From contig VMSV01000051.1 in NCBI GenBank assembly GCA_013791935.1, positions 1-36,787 of the forward strand: 36,787 nucleotides of DNA. The letters run 5' to 3'. The notes under the pieces were generated by a model. That model was not told the origin of the DNA and ran no database searches. It saw nothing but the letters and a program-made list of their open reading frames with translations. Every line of letters starts with the position of its first letter. The stretch's first letter is position 1. This document shows positions 24,523 to 32,165 of the stretch, in pieces. A program made the position numbers and the translations under genes. Source of the DNA: Desulfobacteraceae bacterium. Its GTDB lineage: Bacteria > Desulfobacterota > Desulfobacteria > Desulfobacterales > UBA5616.

Positions 24523-27500
24523 ATGGTCCCATCCCTTTTGCTTTACCAAAGCCCGGACCCCGGAACTCGGCTCCAGCGATTCCAGGGGGATCTCATCACC
24601 TTCGAACTGCGCATGAGCCAAAGCCGGTCCGGGATGGCATGGTTCCGAACCAATATCGGCCATGGAAACATCACCCGGAAAGAGATCATCGCTCACATCG
24701 AGCACCATGAAACCCCCCTGAAAAAAGACTGGTTTGACATTCCCATGATCCGGGTGGATGATCAGAATTTCGCGCTCACCCTTGCCCTGAACGAGGTGGG
24801 CCATTTTGAAGGCAAGTGCGTATTTTTTGAAACCGGCTCCATTACTCCCCTGTGGCCGTCCGGTGAGAACACGGTGATCAATGTCCAGCCCTGGGCCACC
24901 TGCGGCAGCAATATCGTCTACAATGCCTTTGTCCGGCAGTTCGGAAAAAACAAAGCAAGCGGAATAACCGCCACTCCCATTGACCGGCAATGGATCAGCG
25001 CTCTGGATGACCAGGGGTATACAGTCATCCCCCCTTCGGGAACCTTCAGGGATCTTATCAAAGAGCTGGATTTCATTATGGGAGACCTGGGATGCCGGAT
25101 TCTCCAGCTTCTGCCCATCAACCCCACCCCCACCACTTTTGGGAGAATGGGTCGTTTCGGAAGCCCCTATGCAGCCCTGGATTTCACCGCCGTGGATACG
25201 GCCCTGGCTGAATTTGACGCAAAAACCACCCCCATGGAGCAGTTTCTGGAATTGGTGGATGCAGTCCACCAGAGAAACGGTAAAATCCTCATCGACATTG
25301 CCGTGAACCATACGGGCTGGGGTGCTGAAATTCATGAGACCCATCCCCAATGGCTGGTTCGGGATGAGGAAGGGAAAATAGAAAACCCGGGAGCCTGGGG
25401 GGTTACCTGGGAGGATCTCACCAAGCTGGATTACTCCCACAAGGATCTCTGGAAATACATCGCCCGGGTCTTTCTCACCTGGTGCAGAAGAGGGGTGGAT
25501 GGATTCCGGTGTGATGCGGGGTATATGATCCCCGTGGAAGCCTGGACTTATATCATCGCCAAAGTCCGCGCTCAATTTCCAGATACCCTTTTTCTTCTTG
25601 AAGGCCTGGGTGGAAAGATCTCAGTTTGCCGGGACCTGTTGAACCTCTCCAATTTCAACTGGGCCTATTCCGAATTGTTCCAGAATTACGACCGCCAACA
25701 GATTGAACATTACCTGCCCGAGGCCATGGACATTTCCAACCAGGACGGGAACCTGGTCCATTTTGCCGAGACCCACGATAACCAGAGACTTGCGGCCAGA
25801 TCTCCGGCCTGGGCGAAAATGAGAACAGCCCTTTGTGCCCTGACCTCCATGAACGGTGCCTTTGGCTTTGCCAACGGTGTGGAATGGCTGGCCACCGAGA
25901 AGATCGTGGTTCATGATGCCAATAGCCTGAACTGGGGGGCTTCGGAAAACCTGGTGGATCACATTCGGCGAATCAATATTCTGTTAAGAGAGCACCCGGC
26001 CTTCCAGGCCCATGCCCGGCTAAAAATGATCCAGGCCGGGGAAGGGAATTTCATCGCCCTGGCAAGAGAGAATCCTCTTCACGGGAAAAAGCTGCTGGTT
26101 CTGGTGAATTTAAGCGATAAAGCGGCGGTTGTCTGCCACTGGAAAACTGAAAAAGGATTGGAAAGCCCGACGCTTTTCGATCTTCTCACCGGCACCCCCG
26201 TAACGATTCAACACCGGGATCAGGAAAGCGCTTGCCAGCTTAACCCCGGCCAGGTGCTTTGTCTTACGCCGGATGACAGGGACATGGCGATCCTTTCCGC
26301 ACAGCGGGGAAAGCTCCATGATCTTCCAGACAGTCTTCTTCACCAGGGCCTGAAATCAAAGGTTCTGGATATTCTTCAGGTTTTCCAAAGCCTCCCGGAC
26401 TTGCCCTCCGGAAACATGGATGCTGCTGTGGCGGCCTTGAAAAACGACCCTGAAGGTTTCATACGCAACATGAACCCCGATTCCCCGGAGTCCAAAATCA
26501 TTCACTGGGACTGGCCCGGTGATCTGAAAAGAAAGGTGATGGTTCCGCCCGGTCATTTTCTTCTGGTCCGTTGCCCCCATCCTTTTGATGCCCGCATGGA
26601 GCAGAAAAATCAGGTTCTACGGCTGGAAAAAAGCCTGATTAAAAAGGATGAAAAATACCTGGCCATTTTCCCGCCCCTTGAATCCTTCAACGGGGTTTCG
26701 GAATACACCCTTAAAATCACCGTTTACGCCCATGGCCGGACCCTTCATCAAGACGCTCTGCTTTTGGCCGTTTCCCCCCCGGACCCTGGAGCTCTATTGG
26801 AAATGGACTTTTCCAGGGAGATCATCCATAATCATCTTCTCACGTTTTTAGGCACCAATGCCAGGGGGGGCATGATTCACACCCCGGTTTCCTGGGGAAA
26901 GCTCTTCAGCCGTTATGATGCGCTTCTGGCGGCCAACCTGAATCCCGATTTTCCCGTGGACCGCTGGATCATGTTCACACGATGCCGGGCCTGGGTGGTT
27001 TTCCAGGGCTATTCCTATGAAATTAACGAGGAGTGCTTAAACCGGTTCTTCGTGGATGAAAACGGCCAGGGGAACTGGATCTTTTTCATCCCCGTGGGCC
27101 GGGGCAAACATATCCGGTTGACCCTTAAAGCGGGTATGGATGAAGGCGCAAACGCCATAGCTCTTTCGTTTTTCAGGAATCCAGACGGCAGTGAAACCGG
27201 CATGCTGGAAGACGATCAGCCGGTACAACTGATTCTGAGACCCGATATCGAAGATCGAAGCTTCCATGATACCACCAAGGCCTATCTGGGCCCGGAGCAA
27301 GCCTGGCCGGGAGCTGTAAAGCCAAAGCCCGACGGATTCACCTTCCTTCCCCACCCGGACCGGTGTCTGGACATGACCCTGCCGGGGGCCCAATTTTTTC
27401 CGCAATCCGAATGGTATTACATGGTGTTTCGATCCACGGAAGCGGAACGGGGTCTTGACCCCGATTCCGATCTTTTCAGCCCGGGATATTTCGAGACTCT

Positions 27501-28836
27501 TCTTCATGCCGGAGAAACAGCCACGCTTTCCGCATCCATTCAGGAACAAAAGCCCCGAAAAACCAAATCCGGAACCGTTAAAAGCAAAACCGGGACCGAC
27601 CCAGCCCAGGATTCACCCCGAAGGCTTTCAGCCGCCGAATCGCTGGAACACGCCATGGACCAATATGTAGTGAAAAGGGAGGCCTTCAGCACCGTCATCG
27701 CAGGCTACCCATGGTTTCTGGACTGGGGCCGGGATACCTTGATTTTTTTAAGAGGTCTCATCGCTTCGGAACAAAGCAAACCCGGGCCGGGCAAGGCCGG
27801 GGACATCCTGAAACAATTCGGAAGGTTTGAATCCCGAGGCACCCTTCCCAACATGATTCGCGGGGACAATGCAGAGAACAGGGATACTTCCGATGCGCCC
27901 CTGTGGTTCTGCGTAGCCTGCGGGGACCTGATCCAAGCCCGGGGCAGGGACTTTCTGGAAGAATCCTGCGGAACCCGGACCCTCCGCCAGGTCCTGGTGT
28001 CCATTGGAAACCATTATGCTGAAAAAACCCCCAACGGCATTTCCATGGACCCTGCATCCGGATTGATCTTCAGCCCGAGCCACTATACTTGGATGGACAC
28101 CAACCACCCGGCGGGTTCTCCCAGGGAAGGCTACCCCATTGAAATTCAAGCCCTATGGTTCAGGACCTTGATCCTGCTTGCTGAAATCGATGCGCGGGAA
28201 AATGCTGCAAAATGGAAATCGCTGGCAAACCGGGTCAAAACGTCTCTGTTCCGGTTTTTCAAAATCGAGGGTATGAACTACCTGTCGGACTGCCTCCATG
28301 CAGTTTCCGGACAATCCGCAGAAAAGGCCCGTCCCGATGATGCCCTTCGTCCCAACCAGCTCCTGGCTGTTACCTTGGGGGCAGTGGATGATCCTGCCCT
28401 GATTTCCAGCATCGTTACCGCCTGCCAGGCCCTCCTGGTTCCGGGCGCCATTCGAAGCCTGGCGAATCAGGAAATGAAACACCCTCTTGAAGTTTATCAT
28501 CAGGGTCAGTTGCTCAATGACCCTCATCACCCTTACCAAGGACGCTATATGGGGGATGAGGATACAAAAAGAAAGCCCGCCTATCACAACGGCACCGCGT
28601 GGACTTGGATCTTCCCCTCCTTCAGTGAAGCCTATGCCATGGCCTACGGTGATGCGGCAAAAAAGACGGCCCTTTCCTTTTTATCCTCGGGGATGGATCT
28701 GTTGTTCAGGGGCTGTGTGGGACATATTCCTGAAATTCTGGATGGAGATGCGCCCCATGCCCAGCGGGGATGTGACGCCCAGGCCTGGGGGGCAAGCGAA
28801 TTGTATCGGGTGTGGAAAAAGCTGTCCAGCCCATAG
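24523..28836 (+). CDS. GH13-GH133 fusion, glycogen-debranching-type enzyme
   Basis: 1437 residues. The N-terminal half is an alpha-amylase family (GH13) domain at about 150-480 with an intact catalytic triad: D331 in GVDGFRCDAG, E360 in LFLLEGLGGK and D419 in FAETHDNQR, plus DIAVNHTG (region I). The C-terminal 400 residues are amylo-alpha-1,6-glucosidase-like (GH133/GDE C-terminal): WFLDWGRDTLIFLRG near 1064, SHYTWMDTNHPAGSPREGYP, EIQALWF, RPNQLLAVTLG, and NGTAWTWIFPSFSEAYAMAY. The two activities (4-alpha-glucanotransferase and alpha-1,6-glucosidase) joined in one chain recall the eukaryotic debranching enzyme plan. The region of about 560-1030 between them is beta-rich and unassigned. AGGA lies 6 nt before the ATG. 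No signal peptide, so it is cytoplasmic. Confidence 0.9.
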   Translation: MVPSLLLYQSPDPGTRLQRFQGDLITFELRMSQSRSGMAWFRTNIGHGNITRKEIIAHIEHHETPLKKDWFDIPMIRVDDQNFALTLALNEVGHFEGKCVFFETGSITPLWPSGENTVINVQPWATCGSNIVYNAFVRQFGKNKASGITATPIDRQWISALDDQGYTVIPPSGTFRDLIKELDFIMGDLGCRILQLLPINPTPTTFGRMGRFGSPYAALDFTAVDTALAEFDAKTTPMEQFLELVDAVHQRNGKILIDIAVNHTGWGAEIHETHPQWLVRDEEGKIENPGAWGVTWEDLTKLDYSHKDLWKYIARVFLTWCRRGVDGFRCDAGYMIPVEAWTYIIAKVRAQFPDTLFLLEGLGGKISVCRDLLNLSNFNWAYSELFQNYDRQQIEHYLPEAMDISNQDGNLVHFAETHDNQRLAARSPAWAKMRTALCALTSMNGAFGFANGVEWLATEKIVVHDANSLNWGASENLVDHIRRINILLREHPAFQAHARLKMIQAGEGNFIALARENPLHGKKLLVLVNLSDKAAVVCHWKTEKGLESPTLFDLLTGTPVTIQHRDQESACQLNPGQVLCLTPDDRDMAILSAQRGKLHDLPDSLLHQGLKSKVLDILQVFQSLPDLPSGNMDAAVAALKNDPEGFIRNMNPDSPESKIIHWDWPGDLKRKVMVPPGHFLLVRCPHPFDARMEQKNQVLRLEKSLIKKDEKYLAIFPPLESFNGVSEYTLKITVYAHGRTLHQDALLLAVSPPDPGALLEMDFSREIIHNHLLTFLGTNARGGMIHTPVSWGKLFSRYDALLAANLNPDFPVDRWIMFTRCRAWVVFQGYSYEINEECLNRFFVDENGQGNWIFFIPVGRGKHIRLTLKAGMDEGANAIALSFFRNPDGSETGMLEDDQPVQLILRPDIEDRSFHDTTKAYLGPEQAWPGAVKPKPDGFTFLPHPDRCLDMTLPGAQFFPQSEWYYMVFRSTEAERGLDPDSDLFSPGYFETLLHAGETATLSASIQEQKPRKTKSGTVKSKTGTDPAQDSPRRLSAAESLEHAMDQYVVKREAFSTVIAGYPWFLDWGRDTLIFLRGLIASEQSKPGPGKAGDILKQFGRFESRGTLPNMIRGDNAENRDTSDAPLWFCVACGDLIQARGRDFLEESCGTRTLRQVLVSIGNHYAEKTPNGISMDPASGLIFSPSHYTWMDTNHPAGSPREGYPIEIQALWFRTLILLAEIDARENAAKWKSLANRVKTSLFRFFKIEGMNYLSDCLHAVSGQSAEKARPDDALRPNQLLAVTLGAVDDPALISSIVTACQALLVPGAIRSLANQEMKHPLEVYHQGQLLNDPHHPYQGRYMGDEDTKRKPAYHNGTAWTWIFPSFSEAYAMAYGDAAKKTALSFLSSGMDLLFRGCVGHIPEILDGDAPHAQRGCDAQAWGASELYRVWKKLSSP

Positions 28837-28864
28837 ACGCATACTCCGAGCATAAGAGCAGCCC

Positions 28865-30220
28865 TCACCGGGAGGAATAGGGTTTCTCCGCGCCCTCGGC
28901 GTCTCCGCGTGAAACCTGCTTGAGCTCTCGAAGTACTTCCTCCGCAGCCTTTTTCTGCCCGGAGAATTTTGCAGCCTCTTTCATGGCGGAAATGGCTGTG
29001 GGAATATCGTTTCCATACCACGCGGCATAACCCATCAAGAGCCATGCCCTGCCCCTGGTTTTATCCCGATCCACCGATGCTTTCAAAGCCTTCACCGCTT
29101 CAGGATAGTCCCCGGTGTTAAACAAGGTTTCCCCTTTTACCATGAGAAGCCATGGATCTCCTGGTTTCTTTTTTAATGCCTCTTCAATCCATGGAAGGGC
29201 CCCCTTGGGTTGGTTGATGGCGGCATACCCCCGGGCTATTTTCTCCACCAGGTCCGTGTCATGGGATCGGCTCAGCAAATCCGCCAGGATTTTGATGGCC
29301 GGACTCGGAAGACCCGTCATAAGGTAGAGATCCGCCATGAGTTTCTTTTCTTCATCAGACAATTCAAATAAACGGCCGTAAACATCAAATACGGAGAGAG
29401 CATCCGAATACTTCTCCAGAGCCAGATTCACATGGATCAGGCCTTTCCACCATTTGGGTTCTCCGGGCTCTTCCCGGGTGAGGGCCTCCCCAAGGGCAAG
29501 GGCTTTCTTCTCCATTTTCAGGGAAAGATACTGCTGCATGAGGAATTCCTGCCACTGTTTTCTCTTATCGCCCTTTATTTCGCGGATCAGTTGCTCCATG
29601 ACCGGCAGGGCTTCCATCTCCCGGTCATTGGCCAGAAGAATATGTACACGGGTTTCCATCCACTCTGTTTTGACCGGGTCGGGATGCAAAGCCATCAACC
29701 GGTTAACAACTTCCAAGGCCTTGGCAGGCTGATCTCCGGTCAGATAGACCGAGGCCGCATAATACAAAGCCTCCGGATTCTTTTCCTCATAGGTTTCATA
29801 CGCTTTGAGAAACGCATCCCCGGCCAAACCCATCTGATCAAGCTCCATGTAGCTGTTGGCCAGATTGAACCAGGCCGGTCCAAAACCGGCATACTGCTCA
29901 ACCGACTTGAGGTAGGCCTTATTGGCCGCCTGAAACCCATGGGTCATCATGTAACAATTCCCCAAAGTGTAGGAAACCAGATGGTGTTTTTCCCCTTTTT
30001 CCTCCATGGCGCTTAAGATCCTGATGGCCTCCTTCAGATCATTTTTTTCCATGAGGATTCGGGCCTTCCCAAGAACCGCTTCCACAGCCACCGGCACCTT
30101 TTCCGTGGTTTCCGCCGGAACCCCTGTTTGAAGGCAGAAAAACAGGCAAGGAATAAAAAGAAACATCCTTAAAAAAATGTAAGCCCTGCCTTGAATCTGA
30201 CCTGTTTGCATGCGTCGCAT
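28865..30220 (-). CDS. TPR-repeat protein, last gene of the TonB operon
   Basis: 451 residues from the ATG at 30220 (the frame also opens at TTG 30229; ATG 30211 is possible; none has a ribosome-binding site). A signal-anchor-like segment (MFLFIPCLFFCLQTGVPA) is followed by about eight TPR units, for example LVSYTLGNCYMMTHGFQAAN, FNLANSYMELDQMGLAGDAF, LLMVKGETLFNTGDYPEAVK. In known DUF3450/ExbB/ExbB/ExbD/TonB clusters a TPR protein closes the operon and is thought to be periplasmic. The final residues (SRGDAEGAEKPYSSR) come from a repeat-like sequence and seem not to belong to the original protein. Confidence 0.85.
   Translation of the reverse strand: MRRMQTGQIQGRAYIFLRMFLFIPCLFFCLQTGVPAETTEKVPVAVEAVLGKARILMEKNDLKEAIRILSAMEEKGEKHHLVSYTLGNCYMMTHGFQAANKAYLKSVEQYAGFGPAWFNLANSYMELDQMGLAGDAFLKAYETYEEKNPEALYYAASVYLTGDQPAKALEVVNRLMALHPDPVKTEWMETRVHILLANDREMEALPVMEQLIREIKGDKRKQWQEFLMQQYLSLKMEKKALALGEALTREEPGEPKWWKGLIHVNLALEKYSDALSVFDVYGRLFELSDEEKKLMADLYLMTGLPSPAIKILADLLSRSHDTDLVEKIARGYAAINQPKGALPWIEEALKKKPGDPWLLMVKGETLFNTGDYPEAVKALKASVDRDKTRGRAWLLMGYAAWYGNDIPTAISAMKEAAKFSGQKKAAEEVLRELKQVSRGDAEGAEKPYSSR
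28881..28916. repeat. dispersed-repeat-like sequence forming the 3' end of the TPR gene
   Basis: GGTTTC (28881-28886) and GAAACC (28911-28916) bracket a core in which TCCGCG occurs twice. Read on the minus strand it encodes RGDAEGAE, a peptide that I know as a product of a common short intergenic repeat in many unrelated bacteria. The TPR protein runs through it and stops just beyond it. Confidence 0.5.
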
Positions 30221-30223
30221 TGA

Positions 30224-30251
30224 TTTCAAATTTCAAATCTCAAATTTCAAA
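30224..30251. repeat. tandem heptanucleotide array (4 units) between tonB and the TPR gene
   Basis: Four exact-length units on the plus strand: TTTCAAA, TTTCAAA, TCTCAAA, TTTCAAA, followed by T. One substitution only. It lies in the 50-nt spacer and touches the possible starts of the TPR gene, replacing a normal ribosome-binding site. Confidence 0.8.
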
Positions 30252-30270
30252 TACAGCTATCTCACCCAGC

Positions 30271-30954
30271 TCATTCATCATCAAAATTAAAGGTGATCTT
30301 CCTTGTAAAGGCTGTGTCCACCGGTTCTCCAGCCACCATGGGAGGAGAAAACCGATAGGCGGAAACCGCACTTAAAACGCTATTGTCAAAAATCCCATGA
30401 GGATCGGATTCCAAAACCTCGACATTTTCCACACGGCCTTCTTTCGTCACCACAAACCTCACCTTCACCCAGCCCGTAATATTCATACGTTTGGCTCGAA
30501 GGGGATACAAGGGCTTGATATCCGCCAAGAGCTGAATGGGTTTGTCCAGGTCGTGTTCTTCAAATAATCCCGTTCCGCCGCCATGGAGATCATATTTCTC
30601 CAGATCCAGGGTAGGAATCATTCCGGGCCCTGAAGGCAGTTTATCATTTACTTCAAAGGGAAGCCTGGGTTTTTCAGACAAGGGGTGCTGGAACAAATCC
30701 CGTTGAACGATTTTCTTTTCAGGGGGTTTGGCCTCCTCCTCGGGCTGTGGTTTTTCCTTTGCCGGTGGGGGTGGATCCGGACGTTTCAGTCGAAAAATAT
30801 CAATGGCGTTTTGCAGAGCAGGCAGCGCGACATTTTCCTTCACCCCGCTCTGGAGGGCCGGCATAAGGCCGAAGAGAACCCCATTGATCACCAGAGCCAG
30901 AAGCACGGCAAACAGCCATTCTGTTTTCAATTCCCTGTATTTCAAAACTCTCAC
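30271..30954 (-). CDS. tonB: TonB-family energy transducer
   Basis: 227 residues, GTG start with AAGGA upstream. The N-terminal membrane helix lies at about 13-33 (WLFAVLLALVINGVLFGLMP), followed by a proline- and lysine-rich linker (RPDPPPPAKEKPQPEEEAKP). The C-terminal TonB_C domain spans about 140-225 (YPLRAKRMNITGWVKVRFVV; VENVEVLESDPHGIFDNSVL; AYRFSPPMVAGEPV). It spans the periplasm and passes ExbB/ExbD proton energy to an outer membrane receptor. It follows exbD by 43 nt. No TonB-dependent receptor is encoded in the window, so its partner lies elsewhere. Confidence 0.92.
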   Translation of the reverse strand: MRVLKYRELKTEWLFAVLLALVINGVLFGLMPALQSGVKENVALPALQNAIDIFRLKRPDPPPPAKEKPQPEEEAKPPEKKIVQRDLFQHPLSEKPRLPFEVNDKLPSGPGMIPTLDLEKYDLHGGGTGLFEEHDLDKPIQLLADIKPLYPLRAKRMNITGWVKVRFVVTKEGRVENVEVLESDPHGIFDNSVLSAVSAYRFSPPMVAGEPVDTAFTRKITFNFDDE

Positions 30955-30997
30955 CGGTATGATTTCCTTTGTCTTTCAGAACAGTCCTTGCCCTGTC

Positions 30998-31414
30998 TCA
31001 CTCGCCGGGTAGGCTGGCGGCAATGGACACGTTTTGCGCACCGGCCAACTTGCACCCGTCCAAAGCCGTAATCACTACACCGGTGCTGCTCTCCCGGTCC
31101 GCCACAATCACCACCTGGCCTTCGGGATTTTCCGCAAGAGCCCTTTCCACATTGGCCCGTACAGCCCGCACATCGATTTCCCTTTTTTCCATGAATACCT
31201 GATTGTCCTTGGTGATGCCGATGAGGATGGTGGATTTTTCCTTGGAAACCGCCGTGGCCGCCGTGGGCCGCTGGACATCCACCCCGCTTTCCTTGACAAA
31301 GCTCGTGGTCACCAGGAAAAAGATCAACAGGATAAACACCATATCAATGAGCGGCGCCATATTAAGTTCCGCAGGCCGTCTTCCGGCCTTTCGAGCGGCT
31401 GTAATGTTAAGCAT
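30998..31414 (-). CDS. exbD: ExbD/TolR-family proton channel subunit
   Basis: 138 residues. After a short cytoplasmic tail, the single membrane helix NMAPLIDMVFILLIFFLVTT carries the essential Asp (D24) that couples to proton flow. The periplasmic domain follows (STILIGITKDNQVFMEKREI; VVIVADRESSTGVVITALDG). GAGGG stands six bases ahead of the ATG. It lies between the short ExbB and TonB genes. ExbD rather than TolR is favoured by the TonB context. Confidence 0.92.
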   Translation of the reverse strand: MLNITAARKAGRRPAELNMAPLIDMVFILLIFFLVTTSFVKESGVDVQRPTAATAVSKEKSTILIGITKDNQVFMEKREIDVRAVRANVERALAENPEGQVVIVADRESSTGVVITALDGCKLAGAQNVSIAASLPGE

Positions 31415-31506
31415 AACAATCCCTCATTCTCATCCTTTTATTCCTGATCCACTTAATCACACAGCCATTTTCTATTTGAGGGCAGACAAGCAGGCCAGCC
31501 CCTGCA

Positions 31507-31534
31507 GTTCACGGTTCATTGTTCACGGTTCACC
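31507..31534. repeat. tandem heptanucleotide array (4 units) between exbB and exbD
   Basis: Four seven-base units on the plus strand: GTTCACG, GTTCATT, GTTCACG, GTTCACC (minus strand GGTGAAC CGTGAAC AATGAAC CGTGAAC). It is directly next to the stop codon of the short ExbB and lies in a 124-nt spacer, the longest in this operon. Same unit length and copy number as the array at 30224-30251 but a different sequence. Confidence 0.8.
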
Positions 31535-31538
31535 GCTT

Positions 31539-32165
31539 TTAAACAAATTGTTTCAAGTAGATCCCCACGGAAGCAATCCGCTGCTTGAGCCTTTCGGCCC
31601 TGCGTTTGAGAAAATTGGCCATGTACAAACCCGGAATGGCAATCAACAGGCCGGTCTGGGTGGAGATCAATGCCTCTGAAATCCCGTCGGCCATGGCCCG
31701 GGCGTTGCCGGTTCCGAACTGGGAAATCACATCAAACGTGGAAAGCATTCCGGTCACCGTTCCCAGGAGGCCCAGCAAGGGGGCAATGCCTGCCAGCATC
31801 CCGATGGCGGACAAAAAACGGTTCAGGGAAGAGGTTATGGAAAACACGGTTTCATCCAGAATATAAAGGTCAATTTCCGCTATCCGGCTCCTTCTGCTTA
31901 AAAATTCCGAAACCAGCAGGGCTACAGCCCCTTGTTTCAAATGACCATCAGGAAGCCTGTTTTCCTTGACATACTGCCCGGCCTCTATGCGGCCCATGTT
32001 TTTCCGGTACAGCCTGCGAAAGAAAATCGCCCGGTTGATGATCAAAACCCACATGACCACGGACACCAGGATCAGGGGAACCATAACCACCCCGCCCCCT
32101 GAAAAATAGTTCGCTGCTTTTTCAGCATAATCGTAGAGAAAATAATCCAGGACATTCTGAATCAA
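31539..32165 (-). CDS. MotA/TolQ/ExbB proton channel protein, short form
   Basis: 208 residues. Start is TTG, fixed by AAGGAG six bases upstream and by TTGA overlap with the upstream gene. Three membrane segments: GGGVVMVPLILVSVVMWVLI near the N-terminus, then the conserved ExbB block (FLSAIGMLAGIAPLLGLLGT, VTGMLSTFDVI) and the last helix (EALISTQTGLLIAIPGLYMA). It forms the pentameric channel with ExbD. It is the second of two ExbB-type genes in this operon. Confidence 0.9.
   Translation of the reverse strand: MIQNVLDYFLYDYAEKAANYFSGGGVVMVPLILVSVVMWVLIINRAIFFRRLYRKNMGRIEAGQYVKENRLPDGHLKQGAVALLVSEFLSRRSRIAEIDLYILDETVFSITSSLNRFLSAIGMLAGIAPLLGLLGTVTGMLSTFDVISQFGTGNARAMADGISEALISTQTGLLIAIPGLYMANFLKRRAERLKQRIASVGIYLKQFV

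Noticed and set aside
24484-25575. 363-residue minus-strand open frame opposite the debranching gene
   Set aside because: It is the complement of the GH13 domain, has low-complexity shadow composition (G, H, P, D rich) and no domain or ribosome-binding site.
30224-31534. Possible CRISPR array from short repeats
   Set aside because: Units are 7 nt, directly adjacent and without spacers, and no cas genes are present.
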